A stretch of 24,627 bases of DNA from Saccoglossus kowalevskii (GCF_000003605.2 NW_003131858.1:433465-458091); one strand, 5' to 3'. Positions 1 through 10,143 are shown, numbered from the stretch's first letter. The notes: generated by a model from the letters alone, not told the origin. Numbers and translations: made by a program.

Positions 1-459
1 CACGGGGAGGGTGTGGGGTTCTGTCATAACATTTTCACTGGATTTTATTTTCACTGATTCGAAGTTCAGTTAACTGTTAATTAATGTTTGGGTTACTAAA
101 TGTGGATATTCAACAAAGACAAAAATGCATGTTGCCCATTACACAAGGTTCTGTTAACTGTTAATTGAACATTGAATTACAATTTGGGCATGGTTTCTCA
201 AAAGTAGGCGTGGTTTCTATTATATGGGCATTATCAACTAGAACAATTAAGCATTTCGAAGTAAAACTGTTTGATGAGAAAATTTTATTTACTGAGGCCT
301 TAAGGAAATTTTTATGAAACTGCCATTTTGTTTTGTTGTTCTTCTTATGACACAAATTAAACATGTTTGCTATATTATCAAAGGTGGTCTGAGGGAAAAC
401 TAACATTGTACCTTTGATGCTACCCCAAATGTTGTATGTCATTTGATATATTATCATAG
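1..459 (+). other. CCDC25 intron (3' part) upstream of the coiled-coil exon
   Basis: AT-rich non-coding sequence ending in the acceptor at 459. It contains a fragment (about 31-60) resembling the interior of the CTGTAAAATA MITE family, two copies of the 14-mer GTTAACTGTTAATT (69-82 and 153-166), and a doubled GGCRTGGTTTCT motif near 187 and 208. No coding exon was recognised. Confidence 0.7.
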
Positions 460-662
460 GTACGAAACATCAAAGTTGACAAAAGAATTAACGAAGTGGT
501 GAATCGACTAAACAAGACGAAAGAAGAACGGCATCCCGATCTGCAAGCTGAACGAGAACAGCGAGATAAGGAGGAGAGGGCTAAGCAAAGGAAAGTGGAG
601 AAATGTAAAAGAGAACAGGAAAAAGAGGAAGCCAAGAGGAAAAAGGAAGCGGCTGAGCTAAG
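460..662 (+). CDS. CCDC25: CCDC25 penultimate coding exon (coiled-coil part)
   Basis: This exon is open in one frame for 67 codons plus two bases. It begins after an acceptor ending in CATAG at 459 and ends at a consensus donor (AG|GTGAGT at 662/663). The translation starts VRNIKVDKRINEVVNRLNKT, then runs into a highly charged Lys/Glu/Arg stretch ending KRKKEAAELR. It aligns residue for residue with the C-terminal half of animal CCDC25 (motifs V-x-K-K-V-N-E-I-x-N-R-L-x-K-T-K and D-L-x-A-E). CCDC25 is a conserved protein of about 208 residues with an N-terminal NFACT-R (DUF814) domain and a C-terminal coiled coil. The NFACT-R part must lie on exons upstream of this window. The human protein has been reported as a sensor of extracellular-trap DNA; the ancestral function is unclear. 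Assignment is from family knowledge and the exon boundaries are read directly. Confidence 0.88.
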
Positions 663-2515
663 GTGAGTAGTGAGAATTCACTACTTATAAGACACATGTC
701 TGAAAATTTTTAAAAAATCTGTCTCGTATCGTTTAAATTTGCCTTTCCATTAAATGAAAATTCAAAGCAAAGAATATTTGACAAGATGTCTATTGTCCAT
801 CACTGGTTCCTTGTGTGATCTTATACATAGGTTTCTGTCGTAAATTGGCCCTAAGCCGCTAAACAGGGCGATTTTTTTATATTTTGTCATCATATTTTGA
901 ACATTTCAATCTTTCTTGGCGCCTAAAATAGTCTAATTTAAGTTTTATCGTAGTCATTGATGCCTATTCAACAGTATGATGTTTATTGCGACTAGCGTGA
1001 ATGGGTAAGCTTCATTTCGACAATGAGCTGTTATCACTGTAAGCAATGTTAAATTGTTCTTCAAATGCTCAGTTTGTCTTATGTAAACAAAAAAATTTTT
1101 ATTTAAAAAAATCATGCCATTTTCCCATCAAAATCCAAGCCAAAGGATCGTACTACAACATCAGCAAATCTTTTTCGCGTTGCGTTCAATAACATTAACA
1201 TATTTAAATAAGCTATGGTCATTTGGACACGTTGGCATCATCCATCATTTTGATTGGTTAATAAGAGATTTGACCTATCATCAACTCATGGAAAACATGG
1301 CGGATATCCTACAGCTTCGAGCATTTATAATATGCAACCGGAATCATTTGCTTACGATGAAACTAAGTTGAATTTTATTTGCATTTCATAACAATTCAAC
1401 AAATTCAACAAATTTGTTGTTCATTATTATAATCACTACCGGTACTGAGTAATTCTCAACAATTGTGCAACACAGCATGACCGGATTGCGTAACTGTGAT
1501 CATTTGCTACTAAGCAATGCAGTTGTGTTAGTTTTTATTTAAAACTTCTTATAGAATATACTTTCGTTACCAATAAAATTAAAAAATAATAATTGTATTT
1601 GGCGTACGAGGTTCATTAATGTGATTGTTTTGGAGAAAGATGACACTAGGTGACATTGTAATAAAATTTTGAGCAATCTACTTTTTAATTCAGCAAGAAA
1701 AAATTTTAGATTAGTTTCTGCAGTGGTTTCTTTTGTCCCAAAAAATAGTTGATGATCATTTTTTTAAATTTTGAACCACTAATAAGGGCCCACCAGCTAT
1801 ATTCAATTTACATTAAAATCCAGTAGTATACAGGGATCTTGCCAGCCCAATGGGAGTGCCAGTCACTCATGAATATTAATGAGTCAATGAATATTAATGA
1901 GCTCAGTTACAGTGCAAATCATTTTTAGTATTATGTTTCATAATTTAGAAGAGTTTGAAATTAAAAATGAAACATTCTTGAAATGCAAATGCTGCAGACT
2001 AAAAACAGCAACAAATGAATTATTGTTGCAATGTGTATTGTAAAAAGTTAAATGAAACGTTTCAGCCAGGAATATGTTCACGAGTTTCATGATCTTATTT
2101 ACTCCAAGAACACTCTCCTTCAAAAAATCGACCAAGTAATTATTTGGTGGATTGTTGTAATTTATTATTCGTACCATCACCTTCTAAAATGTTTACTTTC
2201 ACAGTGATGAACGAACAAATAACACTTTCAAATGATTATCAAAGTTACGATGTGATATATCTTACTTTGAGATATCGTAAAAATATGTTATGTGAGCTTG
2301 ATTACTTTAATCATACTAAACGTCAAGAAGAAGGTCGCCTCATATACAAGCTCACTGGTGTACTGTGACCTAGTTATTGAATACCACTGTGATGGATCAG
2401 TACAGTTTACTGTCCATGATGATGATTTGAGTATAAATTCCACAATATTGCTCTTTTATCAAACTACCACGCAAAAAAAACTAACAAATTAATTTTCTTT
2501 TCAATTTATTCACAG
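663..2515 (+). other. CCDC25 last intron
   Basis: A GT-AG intron with GTGAGT at its start and CACAG at its end. It is AT-rich with no coding segment that I could support. It holds a tandem pair of 18-bp units (1869-1886 and 1887-1904) and a short palindrome CAACAAATTTGTTG near 1406. Confidence 0.8.
1869..1904. repeat. Tandem duplication of an 18-bp unit
   Basis: Two adjacent units beginning ATGAATATTAATGAG lie inside the CCDC25 intron and differ only near their 3' ends. It looks like a simple local duplication. Confidence 0.7.
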
Positions 2516-2594
2516 AAATTATTCTTCGTTGATGTCATCTGATCAAATGACTTCCAATCAAGATGGCGGATATGATTCGGATGAATTCATGTAA
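2516..2594 (+). CDS. CCDC25: CCDC25 terminal coding exon
   Basis: The exon follows a pyrimidine-rich tract and a CACAG acceptor at 2511-2515. Its first base completes the split Arg codon begun at 661-662, so intron phase and frame agree with the upstream exon. It encodes NYSSLMSSDQMTSNQDGGYD followed by SDEFM and a TAA stop at 2592-2594. The SSLM, SNQDG and DSDEFM blocks match the invariant acidic tail of vertebrate CCDC25. This is strong support that the gene is intact here and not a processed copy, because the intron is retained. Together the two exons give the last 93 residues of the protein. Confidence 0.9.
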
Positions 2595-4394
2595 CCATGG
2601 CAGCAGAGGGCACTGAATTATTCTAGCATCCTTCATTCCAACTGACATTGATCTAAAACGATTTTTGTACATGAAAGAGTTTTTAGATTCGAGATTTTCA
2701 GATGTTACTGGTTTTTGAGTGTTCAGTACTTTTCACTGCGAGGGATACTCTGCGATATTAGAGGCATGCACATGTCCAGTAAGCACAGTGTGTATGATCA
2801 CACATATGTAAAGAACCCTGAAAACAACAATGCACATTAAATGGAATATTATTAGTTGAATGTAGGCTGTGATGGTCATATTACTGTTATCTTGTTAATT
2901 CATATACCAATTATCCTGCAATGCTTTAGTACATACAAACAATTTCATACACATTTTAAAATCGGGACATCCAGGGTATTCAACAATCCAGTGACAATGT
3001 ACCATTTCCAGCTTCTTTTGAAATGTTGCATGTTTTGGCAAATGAGTGCTTTACAGATAGTATTCTGCATTGAATGGTTGCCCAGAAGTTCCAATACATT
3101 TGCTTATTGAAAACCTTTGGTATTAAATTCCCATTACCCATAAGTACCTCAATTTACGTGATACATGGATCCTGCCAAATATGCTTCAAACTAGTTGTTC
3201 ATAGATATATATTTTAAATATGAAAGTATTATCATCACTGTAGTTTGTCTTTAAACTAAAACTTAAATTGTCATGATTGGTCGAAGATCACACTGACTGT
3301 TGTGGTATTTATCTGCCAAGGTATTACACCATTTTTATAAATTGTGCACTATAGTGATAGAATGCCACTGTGAAGTCAAAATTTTGCTTATGAGTGAAGG
3401 CAATGTTGTTCAATTCGACTACTTTGTTTGGTTGGGTAGGCGTACCTTATCTTGAATATAGTAAAATATCTCTACAGATCAAAACAATGCCAATATACAT
3501 CACAGAGCGCACAATTTATATTCAATTTATTATTGACATTTTTAAAGGTTTAAAATATTTATCAAAAAACTGCTCCAGTGTCAAGAAAATTCAGTGTACA
3601 TGTACAATTCAACTCATTTTATCTCAAAGTCTGATTACCAGTATTGTTTATTACCGTACTTCAAATTGTGTTTCGGCAAATAAAATAGAATTTGAATGTC
3701 ACTGGTCTGTGACATGCATGTGAACGAATCAGCTCAATCATCATCACAATGAGAACACTAGAACATAATACTGAAGATAATTATCATTTGCATATGCGTC
3801 ATTCAAAGTTAACTGTTAATTAGATTTATAAAATTTTTATTTTGCCAGGTAACCACAGTTTTTTTCTAACCTCTTGTTTATTACCAGGGTAATTGTTTTC
3901 ATAAAACAGCTAGATTTCTACAACTTAATTAACAGCTTGGTGGTTCTAGATATAATGATATTTTTTTGTCCCAGGAGATAATAAAATATGTATTTTCAAC
4001 ACTGCCGCAAATGGAGCGTTAGCGAGAAAATTATCAAAAAAATCTGTGTAATCAGAAGTCTTGTATAAACGTGCAACACTCATTTTGTTTCCCATGTGAT
4101 CAAAAACAGAAAAGTAAACATTTTGGTTACAGACTGAACCACACCATTCAATAGTAGGAGTAATATCAGACCAGTCAAATGTGCTTGGCTTAAAGACTCA
4201 GTTGCGGACACCTTACAAAGTAACCAATTATATTGTTCACAACAGTACACAATTAATGGATATTTCATGTAAATTAGAAACTTATTCAGTCACTGTATTT
4301 TATTTTATGCTGGAAATAGAGAAACAACTCGCTCGTAATAAAACTAACAAAGATAGACACTAACCTGTGCAAAAGTCTCTGTGGCATTAGAAAA
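2595..4394 (+). other. CCDC25 3' UTR and downstream intergenic sequence
   Basis: AT-rich sequence without a supportable gene. A poly(A) signal variant ATTAAA at 2836-2841 is followed by a G/T-rich stretch (TTGAATGTAGGCTGTGATGG) about 15-35 nt later, which is the best candidate 3' end. A canonical AATAAA is present at 3679-3684, with others near 3978 and 4335, so longer UTR forms are possible. A third copy of the 14-mer GTTAACTGTTAATT is at 3808-3821. Confidence 0.5.
2836..2841 (+). terminator. Candidate CCDC25 poly(A) signal (ATTAAA)
   Basis: The commonest variant hexamer lies about 240 nt after the stop codon, with a GU-rich downstream element at the expected distance. The signal at 3679-3684 is the alternative. 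This is inference from sequence only. Confidence 0.4.
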
Positions 4395-4604
4395 TACTGT
4401 AGAACATGTTAAAATAGCTACATTCAATTTTAGCGGATTTGACTCTTAGCATGAATTAACAGAATCTTAATTTAGCTAAAAGCGTCGACTTTCTCCCTGT
4501 GAGAATAGACTTTGTTAAATTACCTGCATCTTGAATTAGCGAAATTACAGATTGGCTAAATTAGCTAAAATAACATGCTAGCTAAAAAGACATATTTTAC
4601 AGTA
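4395..4604. mobile_element. MITE with CTGTA terminal inverted repeats, TA-flanked
   Basis: The element begins TACTGTAGAACATGTTAAAA and ends in a sequence whose reverse complement begins TACTGTAAAATATGTCTTTT. The first 26 positions of the two ends agree at about 20 sites, and both share TAGCTA at the inner edge. The interior repeats TTAGC/GCTAAA motifs. Flanking TA on both sides fits Tc1/mariner-type target duplication. No coding capacity. It shares the CTGTA terminus with the elements at 5808 and 23452 but differs internally, so it is a separate subfamily. Confidence 0.75.
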
Positions 4605-5807
4605 CCATTAAATGACTCTAAAATATGCATACTCCGTAAATGAGTGGTCCAGGCTTTGATTGGCTTCCATCATGTAATTGATTCATCATTGACACATTTT
4701 TTTTTATGATTTGTTTGCCTGTAAAAAAAATACAACACTTAAGTATGTTATTGCGAAATCCACGATTCCGCCCTGTAGTGGCGCCATCACTTATTAGCGG
4801 TGATAGCGCCATCACATTTCAAATTGTGAGAGCCTGCGAGAAGAAAACGTGTGTCCTTCGATAAAGACGACTCTTTCTCTGTGACCTTGGAATACTCCGG
4901 TGTAATACAGCCATCCATGCATATAATCGCGCCAGACGATTCATGTTCTATATGAAACACGATATTAAACGCCGTTGCCATGGAGACTATCGAATGCCAT
5001 TTATAGATAGAATAATTAACAGAAATATTCTAGTGAAAATGGGGGTAGGCAAATCCAGTAGGTAGTTGGTCACGTTTGACCGGTTGATTCACAACTGAAT
5101 GGTTGCTCGAAAGTTGTAGTCCGACGACATGACTGTTAAAACACGGCGTATCGGGCAGATATTTTGAGCAGCTCTAGAAAATACGATTACCATTTAATTA
5201 CAGGACTATAATGGCGAGGCGCTGTCATCAATGATTATATAGTTTATTTATTTAATGTTTTGTTAATTGTATTGAGTAATCTGTCTTTGACCTTGACCGT
5301 GTAGTCGAAAGAGGATATGATGATGGACATTATGATATAGTCTATGGCGACGAAGTCCATATACGTCATCTCTGACAAACTGAAATATGACAGCGCCAAT
5401 CAGATGTACACCGTATCATTGCGTAACGCGCTGGAACTCTTCGAAGCCAATGTATTTACCATCTTATGGCAATGTCACGACTCGAGGCAACGCATGACGT
5501 AGTTGCCTCCGAGTTGTCTCGTGTCAACGATATAATTGTGTCGCCAAAAAAGCTCAGGCAACGTCGCCTGACAAATAGTCGCCCGTCGCCACAGTTTGTT
5601 GCCTCGTGTATTCGTTGTTGTCGCTGCGGCGTTGAGTTTTTCGGTTCGCTGATTCCCGTACTGCTTCGTGTAAACCTAGAAATTGTCGACAATTAGCAAC
5701 ACACCAAAACGTATCGTAAAACAACAGTATAATAACGAAGAGGAAAATAAAACTCTTGAATTGACGTTAATATCGCCAGGCAGCTCACCCACACAAATCG
5801 TTAATGG
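4605..5807. other. Intergenic stretch, no gene recognised
   Basis: No convincing gene. Visible items are a direct repeat GCGCCATCAC (within 4791-4814) that also forms an imperfect hairpin, an RFX/X-box-like site at 4974-4987, and a GC-richer patch near 5460-5650 with repeated GGCAAC/GTTGCC motifs. Open frames there overlap on both strands and look fortuitous. Confidence 0.6.
4974..4987. promoter_or_regulatory. RFX (X-box)-like site
   Basis: GTTGCCATGGAGAC resembles the X-box GTTRCCATGGYAAC bound by RFX factors; the left half-site is perfect and the right half is degenerate. Related CCATGG-centred sites are at 7396-7409 and 13975-13988. No adjacent gene confirms a role. Confidence 0.25.
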
Positions 5808-6028
5808 TATTGTAAAATACTTTATTTTAGCTGGAATTAATTTTCGCTGAAAAAACATTTTGGGTGTTTTTTTATGGAGTTTAAATTTATTTTTTCACTG
5901 ATTTTTGATGAGTTGAATGTAAAATATAGGGAAAAAGGTATATTCGCTGGATTTTATTTTCACTAAATCATTCCTTCAGCGAAAATGGAGAAAATTAATT
6001 TCAAGCGAAAATAAAGTATTTTACAGTA
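5808..6028 (+). mobile_element. MITE, CTGTAAAATA family, copy 1
   Basis: A 221-bp element. Its left end starts TATTGTAAAATACTTTATTT and its right end is the inverted repeat, whose reverse complement starts TACTGTAAAATACTTTATTT. The inverted repeats continue through AATTAATTTTC for about 40 bp. It is flanked by TA. A second copy in opposite orientation at 23452-23669 matches along nearly the whole length, including the motif TTCGCTGGATTTTATTTTCA. No coding capacity, so it is presumably mobilised in trans by a Tc1/mariner-like transposase. Confidence 0.85.
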
Positions 6029-6152
6029 TACAAATATTATAAATAAATGAATAAAATAGCGTAGTACACAACGTGGACAGCAATGCAAGTTGTATTGGAA
6101 CGTGTTATAAGTATGTAAAATTAATCTAGCATTATCAAACTAAAATGAAAAA

Positions 6153-6153
6153 A

Positions 6154-6191
<38 letters not shown>
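6153..6191. repeat. (ATT)n microsatellite
   Basis: About a dozen uninterrupted ATT triplets, flanked by A-rich DNA. Confidence 0.95.
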
Positions 6192-6192
<1 letters not shown>

Positions 6193-6305
6193 AAAATCTT
6201 CCACCAAAATATGTTAGTGCTCTGGTAGTATACGTATATTATCACAGAATAGAAGTAGATATGGAGGTTGCTTATAAATAACTCCCAATGTACGACAGGG
6301 TCATT

Positions 6306-6349
6306 TACTGTAAACCCATATATTTTCACTGGAATTTAATTTCACTATA
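6306..6349. mobile_element. Terminal fragment of a CTGTAAA-type element
   Basis: The fragment starts TACTGTAAACCCATATATTT and continues TTCACTGGAATTTAATTTCAC, resembling the termini of the 5808 and 23452 elements. It ends exactly where the TTAA-flanked MITE begins, so the TTAA MITE probably inserted into it or beside it. No matching continuation was found beyond 6483. Confidence 0.5.
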
Positions 6350-6483
6350 TTAAAGCGCGGTGGTCGTCGCGCAGCGCGTGTTCAATTTTTTATGTAAATA
6401 AACAATGTATTTTACACGCGTTGTATACGTCGCTATGAGTACCATATCGAACAGGACGCGACGTGACGACTGCCGCTCTTTAA
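6350..6483 (+). mobile_element. TTAA-flanked MITE, copy 1 (intact)
   Basis: A 126-bp body lies between TTAA at 6350-6353 and TTAA at 6480-6483. The ends are inverted repeats: left AGCGCGGTGGTCGTC, right (reverse complement) AGAGCGGCAGTCGTC. TTAA duplication is characteristic of piggyBac-type transposition, although a TA duplication inside TTAA cannot be excluded. A second copy in the same orientation at 10011-10143 is nearly identical, and a third broken copy lies near 16499-16786. The body carries no gene; open frames across it in all copies are shadows. Confidence 0.85.
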
Positions 6484-6908
6484 TGTTTGAGCATGTGGAT
6501 GGACGTTCACGAATTTGACAGGTAAACAACCGGGTTATATTGTTATTTGACATCTTCAAGTCAATTTATCTTTAGCGAATTTTACTTAATACATCCACAG
6601 TACTAGCTTTACTTCCTATGTTAGCTACTATTTGTTACAAATAAGGCTGCGTGTCGATTCATTAAAGAACGTGCGTTCTGAAAATACTCGTGCCGTTTTC
6701 ATAAATAGTCCTGATAGGCGAGTTCTAATCCATTAAATACTAAATCAAGTATCAATAAATTTGACTGAAGTTTCCGAATGCTGGCACAGTGAGTATACGC
6801 ACTTCATTTGTTTAAACGCGGTATATTCAATAGACCATTTTCTGTTTACTGCGAGAATCACGCGTTATGCGTGAAATCGAACGTAAAAACAGGACAAACA
6901 AAGGTCAT

Positions 6909-7008
6909 AGCGTCGTACAATCTCCCCAGGCAGAGTTCTATCACGAATGAATATATACTTTCGGTGATCTAACCGCAAGGAACTCTGGGAAGGAGAATGA
7001 GCGTCGTA
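6909..7008. mobile_element. 82-bp palindromic insertion with 9-bp flanking repeats
   Basis: The sequence AGCGTCGTA occurs at 6909-6917 and 7000-7008. Between them, 6918-6999 has inverted ends: left CAATCTCCCC...CAGAGTTCT, right (reverse complement) CATTCTCCTTCCCAGAGTTC. The arrangement of a short internal palindrome and direct flanking repeats fits a miniature hAT-like insertion (8-bp duplication plus one chance base) or a family with a 9-bp duplication. No coding capacity. Confidence 0.6.
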
Positions 7009-7843
7009 GTGGCGTCAAACATCGCGTGGGATTCGACAAACGCGAAGTATTTTGGGGACATTTCCATTCATAATAATGTGCTGTACACATTTCATGATAG
7101 GCAATTTCGATTAAGTAAGGGTATTCGGAAGCGATATTCCTCTGTCGAAGATCGGCCGGTCGATGTGAGTTACGAAATAAAGAAAGTCTAGTTCAAAATC
7201 AAATCGTTCGACTTTTGCGGCAGACGTTCGACGCGCGTCTTTCATACATCTCGCGAGATCTCGCAATTGTACGGAAAATCACCTATTCCATTCGACTTAG
7301 AGTATGAGTATAATATCCAAATAAGGATAAGATCAAAATAAATATCTTCATTTACTTCCACCACTATCCTGAGGGACGGTGCCTCCGCACATCGCAGTAC
7401 CATGGCAACCTCTCGCACATCGTGTCAACACATTGCCTCGTGAGGGCGTTTAGTGGTGTCACAGTGGCTGGCATCGGACCATGATCAATACGCTCATTTA
7501 TAATACATTTTTGTATTAATCCCGTTGTTCAGTATACACCTCATGGCTTGTTAGGAATTCGCAAAACTGAATTCTCGGGTATGTGCGTTTAATCCGTCTA
7601 TACAAATTGAACGGTTCAAAATTAAAGAAGGAACGCAGCTGGATTAAATATCGTGGATTATCCTATCAATGGAATGTGTTGTTTTGATTCAGATCGCGCC
7701 ATAGGGTGAGACATGCGATGATATGGTGAGGTACTACGTCAATGTTAGACGCGTGTCCCCGCCCTTAGATAGGAAGGTTCTCCCTAGTAGTAGAAGTATC
7801 TAAAAAAACATGTCTGAGTTGCTACGGACGCATCGCGCCAAAA
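7009..7843. other. CpG-containing intergenic stretch
   Basis: No gene recognised. It contains a perfect TCTCGCGAGA motif (7249-7258) within a larger palindromic patch and an RFX-like site at 7396-7409. CpG is frequent compared with flanking DNA, so an unrecognised promoter is possible. Confidence 0.45.
7249..7258. promoter_or_regulatory. TCTCGCGAGA (CGCG/BANP-type) element
   Basis: An exact palindromic match to the CGCG promoter element, reported in vertebrates to be bound by BANP. It overlaps the 12-bp palindrome GCGAGATCTCGC at 7253-7264. Such sites usually mark CpG promoters of housekeeping genes, but no transcription unit was identified here. Confidence 0.4.
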
Positions 7844-8008
7844 TTAAAGCGGAGGTGTCGTCACCTGCGCATGCGTCAGATGGCCATAGCGTGTCATTAT
7901 TTACAAACAAGCGTCCACCCATAAGCTTTTGCGTTTTTAGCGTGTGTTGTTATCGTCGCTTAGGACTCAATTCCCGCGCGTGCGCAGGTGACGACCCTCT
8001 CGCTTTAA
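7844..8008. mobile_element. TTAA-flanked MITE of a second subfamily
   Basis: A 157-bp body lies between TTAA at 7844-7847 and TTAA at 8005-8008. The ends are inverted repeats of about 28 bp with five mismatches: both share TCGTCACCTGCGCA and start AGCG. The terminal AGCG...GTCGTC pattern resembles the MITE at 6350 and 10011, but the interior differs. An open frame across it is not a gene. Confidence 0.75.
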
Positions 8009-9859
8009 TAGCTACATTAACTGGACACGATAACTGATCATAACAAATAGTAATATTAAAGCTGCATGAGAGCTGCACGTTTTCTAAACAAGAAGTAGTA
8101 GTGAGCTAAATTAGATTTGTGATACCCACCAAATACATGTCACACGGCGTATTTTTTGATAATGACTTGCAAATAGCTGGCAAATTATTTGTTGTTCGAA
8201 CAAAAACATGGCATGACACCGAGCACTGTGTGTGTGTTGATCCTAGCGAGGGTTATACCATCACAACAAACCGCACGGTCAAATGCGTCATTTTATTGTA
8301 GCATGGATGTTCTTAGTACATCCATGATTGTAGCTAGACTGATATCTGTTTTTCCTCGTGGTGGACGAGTAGAATTCGAGAAATTGGTTAGCTTTGTTTT
8401 GGTACGTGCTAAATCAATGAATGTGATGTCGTCATAATATCAATAACGACATTGTGTCGTCTGGTGGCGCTCTATTGTTCGGAAGTGTTTGTCGCAGCTC
8501 AGTTTCGGAATGAAACAAGGTTCGGATGTCAACTGCATTGAGGTTGGGTTGATCTGAACACGCTGTCACCATGACACGGCGCATGCGTGGTTCACTAGCC
8601 GATGATAATACATGTAAATGGTAAGCGGGGGCTTTAATCCGGTGTTGTTCTAACCTGGCGTCAGCTGGACAAACATTTTTTTACTGTCAAGTTTTATGAG
8701 AGTGCCGATTTGTGGTGACTCAAAAAAACTCGTAATAACATATTTTCCCTTAAAGTGCTTGTGAAATGCCTGCTATTTTCTGGCCCAAAATCATTTATTT
8801 GTACATCATTATCATTATTGTTATGATATTAAGTACAAAGTCATTTTTTTAAGTGAAAACATGGTTTAAAACTCAATCTACGCGGCCAATTTTAATTGTA
8901 TGTATTTTAAAACGAGGCTCCTCATTGCATACTCAAATACCCCTGGTGACGTATGCAGGGGAACTTGCTGGTCAGCGTGCAATGCCGATAGTGTATATAA
9001 TGCATATTTCTTAATCAATTTTCTCGTCTTTGACTAAATTGCTATTTGTATTTGTTTCCCGATGAAGAATGGAACATAAAGAACACATACTTTATCGTAT
9101 AGGGTTGAGTTAGACACGAAATATGACGCCTTCTAATGTAGCTGGTCGCTGCGACCGACAGCGTACTGCACAATCATCACAGTCACTTGTATTGTGTTCG
9201 ATGAAGTTGGCTAAAGTGCCGACATTTATTACCACGGAACTCTCCACGATCTCTTATATCTATGTCGATGTTTTCCAAGTTTGTCAAATCTGAGTTTGCC
9301 GTCTGGTTTGTCTTTTAGTTATTTGTCAGGTTACTGGGTATATTCATATCTGATGCATTCACTAATATTCGTCTAAGTAAAAAAAAAGTTTCCAAATTAT
9401 AGTAAAAAGAGAATTTTTTAACATTGAACTATAGCAATCAGTGAAATGAAGAAATAATAAAACAAATATATAATGAGTCGATGATTTGTAAATCGGTTAC
9501 TACTAAATGGTAGCCGCGTGCGAGGGAATTGACGTCCTGTTGAAATGGGTGAACACGTCGGGCCACGACGAGGACAAGTGCGTGAATGGCGACGTATGAT
9601 TGGATAACAACAATAATTGAGAGCCAAACAGATCAGAGTGTTATTCGAGTTAGCGTCATTTGTCATAAATACGACATCACATTAAAAATGACTTAGTCGC
9701 AAAATATTGACAGCCCATTCAATACGTAGATAAAATTGCAAGAAAAGATCACAGAAGTGTGAAGTCGTCATTCAACACACCATTTATTAAACAATTTAGA
9801 AACTTTTAGACAGTGAAATTAAAAACAATTACCAACTTGTCAGCATTGCTACCTCTTAC
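8009..9859. other. Intergenic stretch, no gene recognised
   Basis: No supportable gene. Notable small structures are a perfect 9-bp hairpin at 8302-8326, a GGTCGCTGCGACC palindrome near 9142, and a TTAAAGCCCCCGC-type terminus near 8637 (minus orientation) that could be an orphan transposon end. Confidence 0.6.
8302..8326. repeat. Perfect 9-bp hairpin
   Basis: CATGGATGT at 8302-8310 and its exact reverse complement at 8318-8326 are separated by a 7-nt loop. Function unknown. Confidence 0.6.
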
Positions 9860-9912
9860 ATAACACAACGGTTAGTAAAAAAAATGCTTTTTTACTAACC
9901 GTGATAACACAA
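9860..9912. repeat. 35-bp perfect hairpin flanked by 9-bp direct repeats
   Basis: ACGGTTAGTAAAAAA (9868-9882) pairs perfectly over 15 bp with 9888-9902 around a 5-nt loop. The direct repeat ATAACACAA lies at 9860-9868 and again at 9904-9912. This looks like a minimal palindromic insertion with a target-site duplication. Confidence 0.65.
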
Positions 9913-10010
9913 ACGTTATTCAAGTTCAGAATCGCACATCATTTGAAACACTTACCCGAGGTTTCTCTATCGTCTGAAAGCCGACGTGATGAACGACGGA
10001 ATATGGCTCA

Positions 10011-10143
10011 TTAAAGCGCGGTGGTCGTCGCGCAGCGCGTGTTCGAATTTCATGTAAATAAACAATGTATTTTACACGCGTTGTATACGTCGCTATGAGT
10101 CCCATATCGAACAGGACGCGGCACGGCGACTGCCGCTCTTTAA
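10011..10143 (+). mobile_element. TTAA-flanked MITE, copy 2 (intact)
   Basis: A 125-bp body lies between TTAA at 10011-10014 and TTAA at 10140-10143. It has the same inverted repeats as copy 1 (AGCGCGGTGGTCGTC left end; AGAGCGGCAGTCGTC right end, reverse complement). It differs from copy 1 by about ten substitutions or small indels, for example in the CGCGGCACGGCGAC segment near the right end. The flanking unique DNA of the two copies is unrelated, so they are independent insertions and not a segmental duplication. Confidence 0.85.

Noticed and set aside
5456..5696. Overlapping open frames of about 76-78 codons on both strands
   Set aside because: They cover the same GC-richer DNA in opposite directions, with no domain, splice sites or start context to favour either.
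6350..6559. Minus-strand frame sharing peptide similarity with the frame at 9926-10186
   Set aside because: The similarity comes entirely from the shared TTAA MITE; both frames cross element edges and have no independent support.
7810..8037. 75-codon plus-strand frame
   Set aside because: It runs across the TTAA-flanked MITE at 7844-8008 and encodes nothing recognisable.
8056..8637. Possible 580-bp TTAA-flanked element (TTAAAGCTGC at one end, TTAAAGCCCCC at the other)
   Set aside because: The two ends do not match as inverted repeats beyond AGC, so at most they are unrelated orphan termini.
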